Positions 46,548 to 57,011 of a stretch of DNA of 64,000 nt are shown piece by piece. Source of the DNA: Blumeriella jaapii (Eukaryota; Ascomycota; Leotiomycetes; Helotiales; Drepanopezizaceae); assembly GCA_009599575.1 (NCBI GenBank), contig VWND01000075.1, forward strand, positions 1,364,001 through 1,428,000, written 5' to 3'. The position numbers were made by a program, and so were the translations under genes. The first letter of the stretch is position 1, and the number at the start of each line of letters is the position of its first letter. The notes beneath the pieces were generated by a model. The model did no database searches. It was given only the letters and a program-made list of their open reading frames with translations, and was not told where the DNA came from.

Positions 46548-48664
46548 TATCGTAGCTGTCCAAGAGGTTGATGAAGTAAAAGTATCGCGGAAAGGTACGA
46601 TAGATGTATATAGTGAAGCTTCTCTGGTATCCCTTGCTGCCTCAGAGGAATGTAGATCCCACGGTCTACGGTCTTTCCTTACAGTACTTCACACACGCAC
46701 CAAAACCAGATAACAGCAAACTCGACGACAAAAAAAAAAGCAAGTAAAGATGCATTGATTCCCTTGTAGTGGTGTGTGAATCATGTTTGGTCGTCTCCGG
46801 TAAGCCAAGACCGAAGCGAGCCCCCTTTTTGGGCTTGCCGAAAAAAACAAAAGGCTTCACTACCACTTTTCGTTGCCTCTCAATGAATAAATAATAAATT
46901 AGCCTTTGCTAGTCATGTCGAGCTCGAAATTACGCATGGCTTCTCCACTTATCTAAGCATCCACGAACGCCTCGCCAATCGTAATGAAATGGACATTTTG
47001 CTCTTGTACAGTAGGACGACAGGATACTGGCACCATATCACCAAGTGGCCCTTGATTTTTGTAAGCTATGCTAATTGCCGATACCGGATTGAAAACGAAA
47101 GCTGATGCTTTTAGCACACGGCCATCGGAGCAGAAGCGAACCTTTGTAACGATATTCCTTAAAGCCAAGAACTTTGACTTCTGACGATGCGACTCCTACG
47201 ACTGTCATGCCCGAAATCGAAGGCAGCCGTATCGAGTCTGGCACCCAAGACAGGAGATCGTACTAATTAGCGTTACTTGGTTTCGCCGTGTTGTCAAGCC
47301 TCGAGAAGCTGAAATAACATAACGAGCTATGTATAAACAAATAGGTCGCACCGAAAGAAAAAATCAATGATTCCAAAAGCATCAGCTGAAACTTTTGCAA
47401 GCGCTTAGACTTTGTCTTTGGGGTCTGTTGATTTCTTGCTTGTGTAAAAGAAAAAAAGCTCGAGCAGAAGTGGTGCCGAAAGATATGGCGAGAAGCGATA
47501 AAGTTGTAAACCACGCGGACCCTATAAAGTGAATGTCCGGATACAGGACAGGTGCTTGTAAAGCAAGAATCAAAAATGATCTTCGGGCTCTTTTGGACGA
47601 TGACAGACTTGTCCAGGTCCGTTCAAGATATCTTATTCTCCCCACAGCACACGGTCGCTGTTTTCGCACTGCTCACTTTCTGGATGACCCAGATCCTCCA
47701 CCATTATTGTCTGCGGAACAGAGAAACGGATGTTTCCAGGACTTCCCTCCTCTCCAGACCCTCCACTATCGTTCTGGCTCCCTCCTCTCTTACGACACAG
47801 TGATCCAGGTCATGTACCAACTGAAGCGCCCCTCGAATCCTGCTGGACTCCATGCCCAGATGCACAACCACGTTAGTAGCTCGTTGGTAACCCATTCTCA
47901 GACTTGCAGTTTGCGAGCTCCTCTCCGGGATATTCTCTTGATCGCTGCAAATACTGTATCATCCTCGCCTGTCTCTATTTGAAGTCGTCGAAGACCGTGC
48001 TTCAGGTCAGGTTGATGAAGGCATAGCCGGAATCTACTGTACGAGCACGGGATGAGAGCCCGAGCGACCTTTCCAAGGATAGGAAAGAGCAACGAATGGG
48101 GGTGCTTCATCGATGGTTGTATGGAAAAGGCTGCATCGGCTAGACCATGAAGTGTGGAGCCGGAGTAGCCGGACTGAGCCTTTTGTGTTGCTCAGGGGAG
48201 CATAGTTGTATTTCTGATGTGTGATGGGCTTCTTCTACCCAGCGGAATTCTTTCTCGAGGCGGCGGGCTCCATGTTATGTCGAGCGTGGAGGCCGCGCTG
48301 CTCTGCGCTTGGGAGCCGAAGTGTATGTGATGTGTTGGAAGCTATAGATACCTTAGCAGAAACATCGAGATCGCTGTCTGTGTTCGCCATTTGATGGTAA
48401 TCGACCGAGACGAAGGATCTTATACAATTGGTTCCGGGGCGAGGACGAGGATGAGGTGAGATAACTTCAAGTGTGATTGTTCACGAAGTCGAAGTATCCC
48501 TCACTAGCTCATCGGCGGTCGCGTTTCTACATATCACGTGACCCAACCGTAGACGAAAAAGCCGGGCGCGTCAGTCCAAGACAGAACAGAGCGCGAGACT
48601 GCGAACAGACAAAACACACCTTCAGCACACCTCTTCAACACACGCCTTCAACAACAAGCTCACC
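46548..48664. other. Intergenic, no gene supported
   Basis: Short frames only. The right 130 bp is the presumed promoter of the RNPS1-like gene. Nothing recognised in 46900-48400. Confidence 0.5.
48534..48541. promoter_or_regulatory. Palindromic TCACGTGA E-box-type site
   Basis: A perfect 8-bp palindrome with a CACGTG core, 124 bp before the ATG of the RNPS1-like gene. Sites of this sort bind bHLH factors such as Cbf1-type proteins. Binding here is inference. Confidence 0.45.
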
Positions 48665-49624
48665 ATGGCTTCAGAGTCGTCGCCTCGAGGTCGTGCACGC
48701 AGTCGCTCACAGTATTCCGACGTCTCCAAGGGCAGGGAAGAGTTTCGATCCCCCTCTAGACTCCGTCGCTCCATCACCCCTCGATCCGCGAGTAGAAGCC
48801 CTCGTCGCAATGGCAGAAGCAAGAGCGGGAGTCGCAGCGTCTGTCGTAGCAGAAGCCCTAGCCCTGTCAGAAGCACGAAGGTGAGTGGGAAAGCTCTTGG
48901 AGAAGATGCCGTCTAATAGTATCAGGTCGTCATTGAGAAGCTCACAAAGAATGTCAACGAGAACCACCTGCGCGAGATCTTTGGCACGTTCGGCCCGATT
49001 CGCGATCTAGACATGCCCGTAAACAGAACATGTAGGGCCGCCAGCTCAGCTCCAGTCTTCGAAGCTAATTTGACAGTCAACACAAACCGTGGAACCGCAT
49101 ATATTCTATACACAACCGACGCCGACGCCGAAGCTGCGATCGCCCATATGCACGAGTCCCAAATCGACGGAGCCATCATCAACGTATCTATTGTCCTTCC
49201 TCGTCCCAAATTCTCTCCGTCGCCACCCCTCGCCAGACGCACCGTAAACCTCGACCCCCGAGCACCTATAGCTGCGGCCCCGAGCTTCCGCCCTCCCCCA
49301 CCAGGTCGACGCCGTTCCCCTCCTCCCCCCTACGGCCGAAATGAGAGGAACTTCGACACATACCGGCCAAGATCCGTTTCCCGATCCCGCTCACCCAGAG
49401 GTCATCGTACACGCTCTAGGTCGGTCTATTCGCGGTCTCGTTCTCCACCCAGAAGAGGTGGCGGCGGCGGTGGAAGGGGAGCCAGACGGCGAGAAAGCCC
49501 AGGGCGAAGCGGTGGTAGAAGAAGAAGACACTCGAGCTACTCGAGCTATAGCAGTTATGATGATAGGAGCAGGAGCAGGAGTCGTGGCCGTGAAGGAGGG
49601 GGAGGAGGACGTGTCAGACGCTGA
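48665..49624 (+). CDS. RNPS1-like SR-related protein with one RRM
   Basis: Likely nuclear splicing/exon-junction factor. Exons 48665-48880, 48926-49031 and 49077-49624, giving 289 aa; both introns are 45 nt, about the lower limit for fungi. The N-terminus is an RS-type domain (SRSPRRNGRSKSGSRSVC, RSRSPSPVRSTK). The RRM follows immediately after the first junction: RNP2 VVIEKL, NENHLREIFGTFGPIRDLDM, RNP1 RGTAYILY and DAEAAIAHMHESQIDG. The C-terminal half is Pro-rich then RS/RGG-like (RRSPPPPYGR, RSVYSRSRSPPRRGGGGGG, SRSRSRGREGGGGGR). The single RRM flanked by RS regions matches RNPS1. Intron 2 has no stop and a length divisible by three, so retention would insert 15 residues between the RRM strands. 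Confidence 0.88.
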
Positions 49625-50227
49625 TGTACGAACAGGTGATATTTCAGCATCGGCGTTTGGGATGACATGGGAAAAACGACATGGGAAGAAGACCTGTATT
49701 ACCAATTTCTGAAGATCCAAATTAAAGCTCATCTATGAGCCTTGTCTAGGTTTAAGGCTGTTCTACCAAGCTTTGCAAACGTCCCATATAGCTGGGGAGT
49801 CAATGAAGATGTCTTTTGTTTACATCAACTCGGAAAGGGTATCGACACCCAATGTAATCGTGCTTCATCTCCACCACAATTTGACGGGACAAACTTTCGA
49901 TTATAGCGAATATCAGCGCTACTGCCCCATGGGAATGCATTGGCAGTTGCACCCTTTCGAGGAAGGCACAATGGGTAGCAAAGCGTGCTTGGGTTGCGGA
50001 ATCTCTTCGTTTCCCAGCTTTGGTGTTCATCCTCTTCACTCGAACCCACCACTAACCTACAGAACCTATCTCTCTTTACCAGTTCCTGATACAAACAGCA
50101 CTTACCTCTTGTACTCTTACTTTCCCAAAGGCTTGCTATAGGTACGTATTGTTTTCAAGCTCTAACCTTGTGCTGATGCAGCAGTGGCTTTCTTGCAAGC
50201 CCTCATCTTCAATTCTATACCAAAAAG
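49625..50227. other. Intergenic, no gene supported
   Basis: Short overlapping frames on both strands between 49773 and 50141 have no family signature. Nothing else seen. Confidence 0.5.
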
Positions 50228-52127
50228 ATGACCTGGCCAACGAAAACCGAGAAGAAGACCGAGAAGAAGATCGGAGAAGAAATTGCCAAGCCGTCTACTG
50301 CAACAGCCAAAGGCCCCAATGACTCGAAGGAGCCTGCGAAAGAAGAACAAATAAATCATGATGAAGTTTGCGAGGATAGCGAGCACAATTCAATCACTGA
50401 CCCTCCAAAGTCGAAAGAGGCGAGCACTTCCAAGACAGCATCTGAAAAGCACGGCGATGCTGCCGAGACGAAGCCGAGAAAGTCGAGTAAATCACAAAAC
50501 CCACAACTAATCTCTTCCGAATCATCAGCTTGCGGCGATAGTGATCATGGTTCCCTGCCAGACGACCCCAAAAAGTCCAAATTAGCCGCCAATTTGGAAA
50601 GCAAGAAGGAATTAAGGTCACGGAAGTCGGCCCACTTCGAGTGTTCCTCACAGGTGTCCTCGATAGTCTCGTCGGAGCAGAATGGTACAAGAAAGTCGAA
50701 AAAGGCGAAGGACCCTGACTTGACTCACGAAGAGGAAGGTTGCCATGATAGCGACCGTAGCCCAAGGCCTGTTGACCTTACAACGTCGAACAAAGAAGCC
50801 AAGGTAGAAAAGAAGACGAGAAGATCACGAAAGGCGAAGCATCGGTCATCAAATGGCCCATCCGAGTTGGGAACATTGAACAAGCTACTAAAGTCACGCA
50901 AGTCATGTAAGTAGAATACGTTACGAAGCATTCCTGCCACTTCTGACATACCTAATTCTTATAGTCAAAGACAAGATTAAGGAGTTGCGAGAGATGAAAA
51001 AGGCTAAGAAAGAAGGTCTTCCCAAGAATTGCGGTTGTACACAGAAGCATGAACTTGGTGATTGTCATACGGTGCCTGGCAACGATGGTGCAGTGTCCAG
51101 GAAAACTAGCCGGAACATGCTTGGCCTGGGCTCGAATGTAGATCTACTCAAGCGGACCCCTGCCCAAGCCTTCCCCCGAGGACTCCAGGTAAGTACTTCC
51201 AATCGCCCCAAGGCACCTGGGAACCCGTCTCCCACTAGGATCTTCTCTGTAAAGCGGTCACTTATTTCTTCGCCTCTCACAGATAATGGCAAAGCACACC
51301 GATACCCTGGCTGGCGGCTTTCCTTATCCCAAGGAAATGATGGCTTTTGCTATCTCGAAGGAGAGGTGGGCAAAATTCTGCTCGGATCTGACAGCGCCTC
51401 TAGCAACCAAGAAGATCCCCTACGTTATTGAGGAAATTCTCGATATCTGCACTACGTGGGACGTAAAATATTTTCGCCCTAAGGGTTTCATCGTCCGACT
51501 CGACATGCCGGGGGAAGAGAAGTATGGATTGGAGTTCCTGGATATTTACCATTCCAGATTGGGAGCCATACACACCGACAATCTTACGGCAGTCGCGCCG
51601 AGAGAGGCAGAACATACTGGAGCTATCAAACACAAGCATCACGTCCGTGAAAGAAGAAAGGACAGGAAACATCTTGAAACCCTTCGTGAGAAAGCATTCC
51701 GTAGCACCCGTCTGATGATCGATCCAGTTGTCGTTCTCAAGGATCCATCGTTGGCTGAACAACGTGGATGGACAAGATGGATCTCAGCCTGCAAGGTAGC
51801 TCATGACCTCGCAGAAGAAGCACCCCCGAAAAGAAAGGATAACCAGCCATGGTATGGCTACTCTCCCGTCAGAATGGATCGCTGGCCTCCCTCGAAGCAT
51901 CTGTACTATGATAGATTCCGGGGATCTGCACTGACGTCAGGTTCCAAGAAGAGATCTTTCACCTACGTTGTCCCAGATCATGATTCGGTAAGAATATCTT
52001 TTCATCACAATTTTTTTTAGGGTAAGCATCACTGACTCGAAGGGTGAATAAGATGGACCAGAGAGGCGCACCATCTACAGATAGTGTCATTCCATGTGAC
52101 GAGGTTGAATTTGCAATCATTCGATGA
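50228..52127 (+). CDS. Hypothetical Lys-rich protein with Cys-Asp-Ser repeats and conserved C-terminal part
   Basis: Four exons, 50228-50906, 50965-51188, 51283-51987 and 52053-52127, giving 560 aa; the first three junctions are canonical and in phase, the last is less certain. The N-terminal 228 residues are Lys/Ser-rich and disordered, with a degenerate motif three times: CEDSEHNSITDPPKSK (C48), CGDSDHGSLPDDPKKSK (C102) and CHDSDRSPRPVDLTTSNK (C172). Basic clusters (RKSKKAK, RRSRKAKHR) suggest nuclear localisation. Exon 2 adds a Cys/His cluster (NCGCTQKHELGDCH). Exon 3 looks like a folded domain: AGGFPYPKEMMAFAISKERW, AKFCSDLTAPLATKK, KGFIVRLDMPGEEKYGLEFL, then a basic helix (HHVRERRKDRKHLETLREK) and W-rich end. 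I do not recognise a family. Confidence 0.6.
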
Positions 52128-52916
52128 AAAGGCACAAATGGCGGATGCCTCGTCGCCCTTGTGGCTCTATCTCTACCTTTGCATGCACTCTACAATGTGC
52201 AAGGCCCCGATGGAGGCTCAAGTCTTTTGAAGGATCACTGGATCAGTGGAGAGCGAGCAATGGTCCAGAAACTGCTTAATTAAGTTGTACAGAGAAGTCA
52301 TGGATCGAATAAGACTGCTTCGCTCGGGAATCGGTGTTCGCTGTACCCAAGTTGATGCTATCCTTGATATAGTTGGTAATTCTCTTCCCACAAGCTCTAC
52401 CTTCGTAGCGTGTTTGCTCAATCGATATTGAAGCAACTACTCTTCCACTCTTACACTTCACGCTCGCCACATTTGCAATACCGACCCGTAACAATTCGGG
52501 CCACTGATGAGTTACGGATCATTTTGAAGATGGGCATTAATACACCCCCAAATCGTGGCTCTCTGATCAGGGCCTATTCACTTCGTATAGCAAGACTCTA
52601 GAACTCGTTTTGACAACTTGAAACCTTGCGTTTGCTCTACATTTTCGCCGTTCGAAAATCCCCATCCAGATTCCGAAACCAATAACCGCTGATTTTGTTT
52701 CTGTCTGCACGTTGGAAAATTCCACACGTGACAAGGTTTTAGTGCGATACTCGCAGAATTTTCTCCAAATTCAAGGTTTGCTCGACGACGTCTTGACCAC
52801 CACCGTCTTGACCTCCACCACGCTCAATCCACAAGCCCAAGTCTACGTCTTGCTACTCTTCTGAGTCACCTCTCGCTTTTGGATTCAAAGCGACCCCAAG
52901 GTCTAGGAGTGTCAAT
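52128..52916. other. Intergenic, no gene seen
   Basis: No coding signature. The last 150 bp (GACGTCTTGACC, GACCTCCACC) are C-rich and resemble a 5' leader of the small gene that follows. Confidence 0.5.
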
Positions 52917-53201
52917 ATGGCACCTCGGATCAAATCTCAAGACGCGGCCTTCCGCCAATCACGCAAGCCCGCACCCAAGCCGAAAGTGCAGCAACCAAGA
53001 AACACGGCGACGGGAAGCAAAGTCGCGAAGAACAAGTCCCGAAACGAGAGAAGAAAGGCGGCGAGGAAGACGGCAACGCTTCTAAAGGCGCAGGGACTGG
53101 CGACGCGCGGAGAGAAGAGCGCGGAGAATGAAGGCAAGGAGGAAAGTGAGCATCTGGCTGCTGGGAAGAAAGCGGACAGCGACGTAGAGATTGAGGGTTG
53201 A
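52917..53201 (+). CDS. Small basic protein (94 aa), unrecognised
   Basis: Intronless frame from an ATG in a favourable context (CAATATGGC). The protein is highly basic and low in complexity: KPAPKPKVQQPRN, then SKVAKNKSRNERRKAARKTA, LLKAQGLATRGEKSAENEGK, and an acidic end (ADSDVEIEG). The composition suggests a nuclear or ribosome-associated protein, but there is no domain I can name. It could be a real small gene or a chance frame; the C-rich leader before it and codon regularity favour a gene. Confidence 0.45.
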   Translation: MAPRIKSQDAAFRQSRKPAPKPKVQQPRNTATGSKVAKNKSRNERRKAARKTATLLKAQGLATRGEKSAENEGKEESEHLAAGKKADSDVEIEG

Positions 53202-53875
53202 ACAGGGGCGACGGTAGGAACGAGTCATTTTCCAGGTTTTTGAAGCTGCCATCATTCGCGGATCAACGCGGTCGTTGAGACGGTGATCCTTATCAAAGCC
53301 ATTGAAAAACACGTCTGCTGATGGCTACGGCCACATTCTGGAGGATTGAGAGGTCAGTATTCGTGTTGAAATCTGCCGAGAAAGTCGCGTCTAACGTCAG
53401 ACGCCAGGATAATTCTATTCACTGCCTTGCTTGGCATTTCAAAGATTCCTTTTCTTCGACAATCTGGCAAATCAAGACCATTGGTTTGTGTGATGAATTT
53501 TCTGGCATCTTTCTGTGCATCTTTCTGTGCATCTTTCTATGCATCTATTCACGTTGCGATAGAAAGTACGCCGAGCATATATCCGGCTTTAAACATCGCT
53601 GACTGGAAGAGTTTGTGATGGTATGAAAACTTCAGCATCAGCTTGTCTCAAGTTGACAGACAACAATCCACGATTACTATCGGTAAATGCATGTGTACAA
53701 GGCTGATGAAGGCTCTGTTGCAGACAGTGGTGGCAGTGTTCGGTGAGGCGGTTTGGGGTTGGCCTGCATGCTCAGCCGTAGCTACAGTACAGCAGCTGAA
53801 CTCCATAAATTACCAAAGGATCCCCAACCCCATCTTAATCAAAGCAGTTGATTCTCTATATGTCTCCCCCAAACA
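53202..53875. other. Intergenic; small ATCTTTCTGTGC repeat
   Basis: No gene seen. At 53507-53543 a 12-bp unit (CATCTTTCTGTG) is repeated about three times. A TACAGTACAG motif lies at 53784, about 90 bp before the next start. Confidence 0.5.
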
Positions 53876-56503
53876 ATGTCTTTCGGAACATCAGTCGGCG
53901 ACTTCATCCTCCTTATTCAACTCGCGCACAAAAGTTACCGGAACTGCAAGGAAGCGGGGGGCGAGTACTTGGAGATTGCTGTCGAGGTCCGGAGTCTCCA
54001 CAGCGTCTTACGAACCATCCGCGGTGAAGCAGAGCGTAGAGATTCTTTGATCTTCAATGCTGGGCCGGAGATAACTAAAGAACTCGCCAGAATCGCCGAT
54101 GGTTGCAAAGGAGTCTTGGAGGGCATTGATGCGCTTCTCACCAAGTATCGAGGATTGGCGCCTGGAAATGAAGAGGTGGGGAAAGCAACCAAGCTATGGC
54201 AGCGATGGCGTTTTGGAACCGAGATAGAGGATTTAGGCAAGTTGCGGTGGAAGATCATCACCTACACTTCTACACTGGCTGTGCTGCTTGATTCCATCCA
54301 CATGAAAGCTACCGAGCGAGTTGGGGATATTGCAGGACGCGTTGAAAACCAGATGCAATCTGGACTCGCTATGATGCAAAACAAGCTGGAGGGATTCGAG
54401 GAAATGCGGAAAGCGGTATTGTTCATTGCGACTCGAGCACGTGCATCGGAGCGTTTCCAAGCAATGGAATCTGTCTTGTCCTTATCGACCTATGCAGATG
54501 ACGACAAAGAAGTTTGGAAGCAATTCAGGTCGCAGCTTATATCTTTGGGCTTTCGGAGTGCTTCGCTTGATCGTCACAGGGAGGTTCTCAAGGCCTACAT
54601 GATGAAGCTGGACGAGACTGGAGTTTTGGATGAGGCTGCTGACCAAAATGCCTCGGTGGCACAATCTTGGTGTGGAAATAAATCCTTCCGTATGACCAAT
54701 CTCTCCTTGCTTGGAACCGGGGAATGGGGAGAACTGGAGACAGGAGCAAAAGGTGATGAAAGTGGAAATACTGTGTTCGGACATCAAGCAGTGGCAGTTG
54801 GGTCTTCCGATGCGAAAGTAGATTCAGTCATGGATGCGAGTCAAATTTCCCTTGGTTTGTTAACAGCCCAAGAGCCATTTGTGCGAAGACGGCGACGAAT
54901 ACCACGGAACAAAGTCGAACAACCTCTTGCTAAGGAGGAAATAGGCGAGAATGCTGGACCAGAGACTACAACGCCCACTATAATTACGCCCGTTGAACAT
55001 GACGAAGTTGATGTCTCTATCTCTAACAAGCATACGAATGAAGTTGGATCTGGTCTTGATATCTTGAGCCTCCGACAATCACGGCCGTATGCCAAGTCAT
55101 ATTACTCGGTCTCCGAAGCTGCCACGAGCCAATCGACCTTGCTTAAAGAAACAACTGACGCTACGAGCCTAGCTTCGGTACAAAATAAGTTGCGGCCTCA
55201 GAATCATGATCGGCCATCTAGCTGGGCTGGACCGCAAAGCGTGAAGGATGTAGCATCTGCAGCCATTCGATACCAAAGACCGTCCTTGGAGTCAGTCGAC
55301 GACTCGGATTCAGACGGCACGATTAGGATGCTGAGGAGCGCTTCCAGATCAGCCAAAAAAGAACATAGTAGCCCAAACAAACGCGAAGAGAAAGTCGGTG
55401 ACTGGTTGAATCCAGCACAACAACAGGCGTCACAGATTCAGCAGATACCCCAGCTGCCAAGAAGCCGCTCAGGACAAAATCCTCGGAGTAGTCAACAGAG
55501 AAGAATGCGAGCAAATGATTCTCCAACACGGCGGAAACCAAGCTCTAGGAATAATGGAGAGCCAGCAGATGGTCGCAACAGAGGTCGGGTTGAATCATCG
55601 AGCTCTAGAACAAACGTCGACTTTGTTTTGCCTAATCGTCCCGGTCTTCAATCAGCGGAACCATCGAAGGGAGTCGAGACGGGGGCTTACAAGCCTCAAG
55701 CACAAGATTCTCGTACAAACCCTAGAACTTCGAGATCAAAAAGCGACTCTGGGCTACCAAAGTCTCATTTGCCTGCTTTGGCGGCCGTAGGTGCTGCTGC
55801 GCTTGGTGTCAAAGCACTTTTGAACAGGAGGTCATACTATAGAAGTGATTCCCGGAGACATGGAGATAGCTCTGGCTCGGATTTCGACGCGGAGGAGGAC
55901 TATAACAGCTCAATACACCTGCGAAACAACGCCAACGCCTCGGGTCCCCGATCTCACAAGAGAAGTGGAGCGCCGAAGTCACGAAGCGAGGGAGGTCCAG
56001 AGGATATCCGTAGCCCAGATTCCGTGAGTCCGGGTCGGGCGAAACCCAAGGCAACCGCCGATCTGTTCGACCCTTCTCGCTCCAGATCACCAGATCGTGC
56101 TCGTCCCCGGAGACGCAGAGGCAGCCTTGGCTCCCCGAGTGGTCAAAATAGTAATGGCGAAGAATCTACCGCTAAGTTTGATCTCAGGAATTCCCACAGC
56201 CCGGAGGTCAAGCTGAATGGCCGCTCGGTTCCTCCAATTGATCTCGAACAAGCAACCAAGGCAGCCCTTATAGCTGGTGCAACGGAGGCTTTTCGGATGA
56301 GGAAGGACACTGGATCCTGGACTGGGGACAAAGGCTGGCGGGTTTTGACGGCTGCAATTAGCGCAGGAGGAACCAACACCGCTGCAGAAAAGCCTCCGGA
56401 GGATGAAAACGGTAACAGCATGGCCGAACGGGCGAGAGCCGAACGAGGCGAGAGGGAGGTTGGGGTTGGTGATAGGGGATCTGGGACGAGTGGTTCAGAT
56501 TGA
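53876..56503 (+). CDS. Large protein with fungal STAND-type N-terminal domain and disordered middle
   Basis: Intronless, 875 aa. The first 200 or so residues match the N-terminal domain often found on fungal STAND/NLR-like proteins: MSFGTSVGDFILLIQLAHK, SYRNCKEAGGEYLEIAVEV, LHSVLRTI, then helices including KLRWKIITYTSTLAVLLDSI. No NACHT or NB-ARC ATPase and no ankyrin or WD repeats follow, so this is a solo N-domain protein. Residues about 300-750 are disordered, rich in Ser, Arg, Gln and Pro, with RRRRIPRNKVEQ and several RSRSPDRARPRRRR-like stretches. Near 625-645 is an Ala-rich helix (LPALAAVGAAALGVKALLNR). The conserved end is KAALIAGATEAFRMRKDTGS, WTGDKGWRVLTAAISAGG, a C-terminal element shared by many fungal proteins of unknown function. 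Members of this class are suspected to act in signalling or non-self recognition; that is family knowledge, not shown here. Confidence 0.8.
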   Translation: MSFGTSVGDFILLIQLAHKSYRNCKEAGGEYLEIAVEVRSLHSVLRTIRGEAERRDSLIFNAGPEITKELARIADGCKGVLEGIDALLTKYRGLAPGNEEVGKATKLWQRWRFGTEIEDLGKLRWKIITYTSTLAVLLDSIHMKATERVGDIAGRVENQMQSGLAMMQNKLEGFEEMRKAVLFIATRARASERFQAMESVLSLSTYADDDKEVWKQFRSQLISLGFRSASLDRHREVLKAYMMKLDETGVLDEAADQNASVAQSWCGNKSFRMTNLSLLGTGEWGELETGAKGDESGNTVFGHQAVAVGSSDAKVDSVMDASQISLGLLTAQEPFVRRRRRIPRNKVEQPLAKEEIGENAGPETTTPTIITPVEHDEVDVSISNKHTNEVGSGLDILSLRQSRPYAKSYYSVSEAATSQSTLLKETTDATSLASVQNKLRPQNHDRPSSWAGPQSVKDVASAAIRYQRPSLESVDDSDSDGTIRMLRSASRSAKKEHSSPNKREEKVGDWLNPAQQQASQIQQIPQLPRSRSGQNPRSSQQRRMRANDSPTRRKPSSRNNGEPADGRNRGRVESSSSRTNVDFVLPNRPGLQSAEPSKGVETGAYKPQAQDSRTNPRTSRSKSDSGLPKSHLPALAAVGAAALGVKALLNRRSYYRSDSRRHGDSSGSDFDAEEDYNSSIHLRNNANASGPRSHKRSGAPKSRSEGGPEDIRSPDSVSPGRAKPKATADLFDPSRSRSPDRARPRRRRGSLGSPSGQNSNGEESTAKFDLRNSHSPEVKLNGRSVPPIDLEQATKAALIAGATEAFRMRKDTGSWTGDKGWRVLTAAISAGGTNTAAEKPPEDENGNSMAERARAERGEREVGVGDRGSGTSGSD

Positions 56504-57011
56504 GGCCAAGGCCAACAACAATGATGGGAGGAAACAAAAGACGGTAAATACCTAGTAACAACCAAGCCCAAACACTTCTCCACTTGCCTCTACGCTTATA
56601 CTAACTATGCGTGACATACGTTTCAGTCTATTTACATGGTACGGCTCCCCCGGGCTACTTTACACATTCGTTTTTTCTTCGCTTGTACAGTACGACGGTC
56701 AACGCGACACAGATTACCACAGGAAGTGACTTGAGCCGAACTTGGGAAACGTCAAAAGATCTAATTGAAATTGGTTCATATCGCGACATGAGCTTTGCAC
56801 AGTCGCACATTAGCTGGGAATCCCGAGTCATACATACATACGATGATTCATGAGTACGTACCTGCACATTGCCGGCGGCTGATTAGTAATCTAGATAGTT
56901 GATTGCATTAAAGAGCGCAACACCTTTCCTTCGATCTTGACTTTCTGATTCCTCGAAAGTGATTTTATAAATTGCGTCGATGCGTGCACGGCGATACACC
57001 TCCTCTTCGCA
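56504..57011. other. Intergenic between convergent genes
   Basis: 3' region shared by the STAND-type gene and the 2EXR gene. Contains a TGTACAGTACGA motif at about 56684. No gene seen. Confidence 0.55.
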
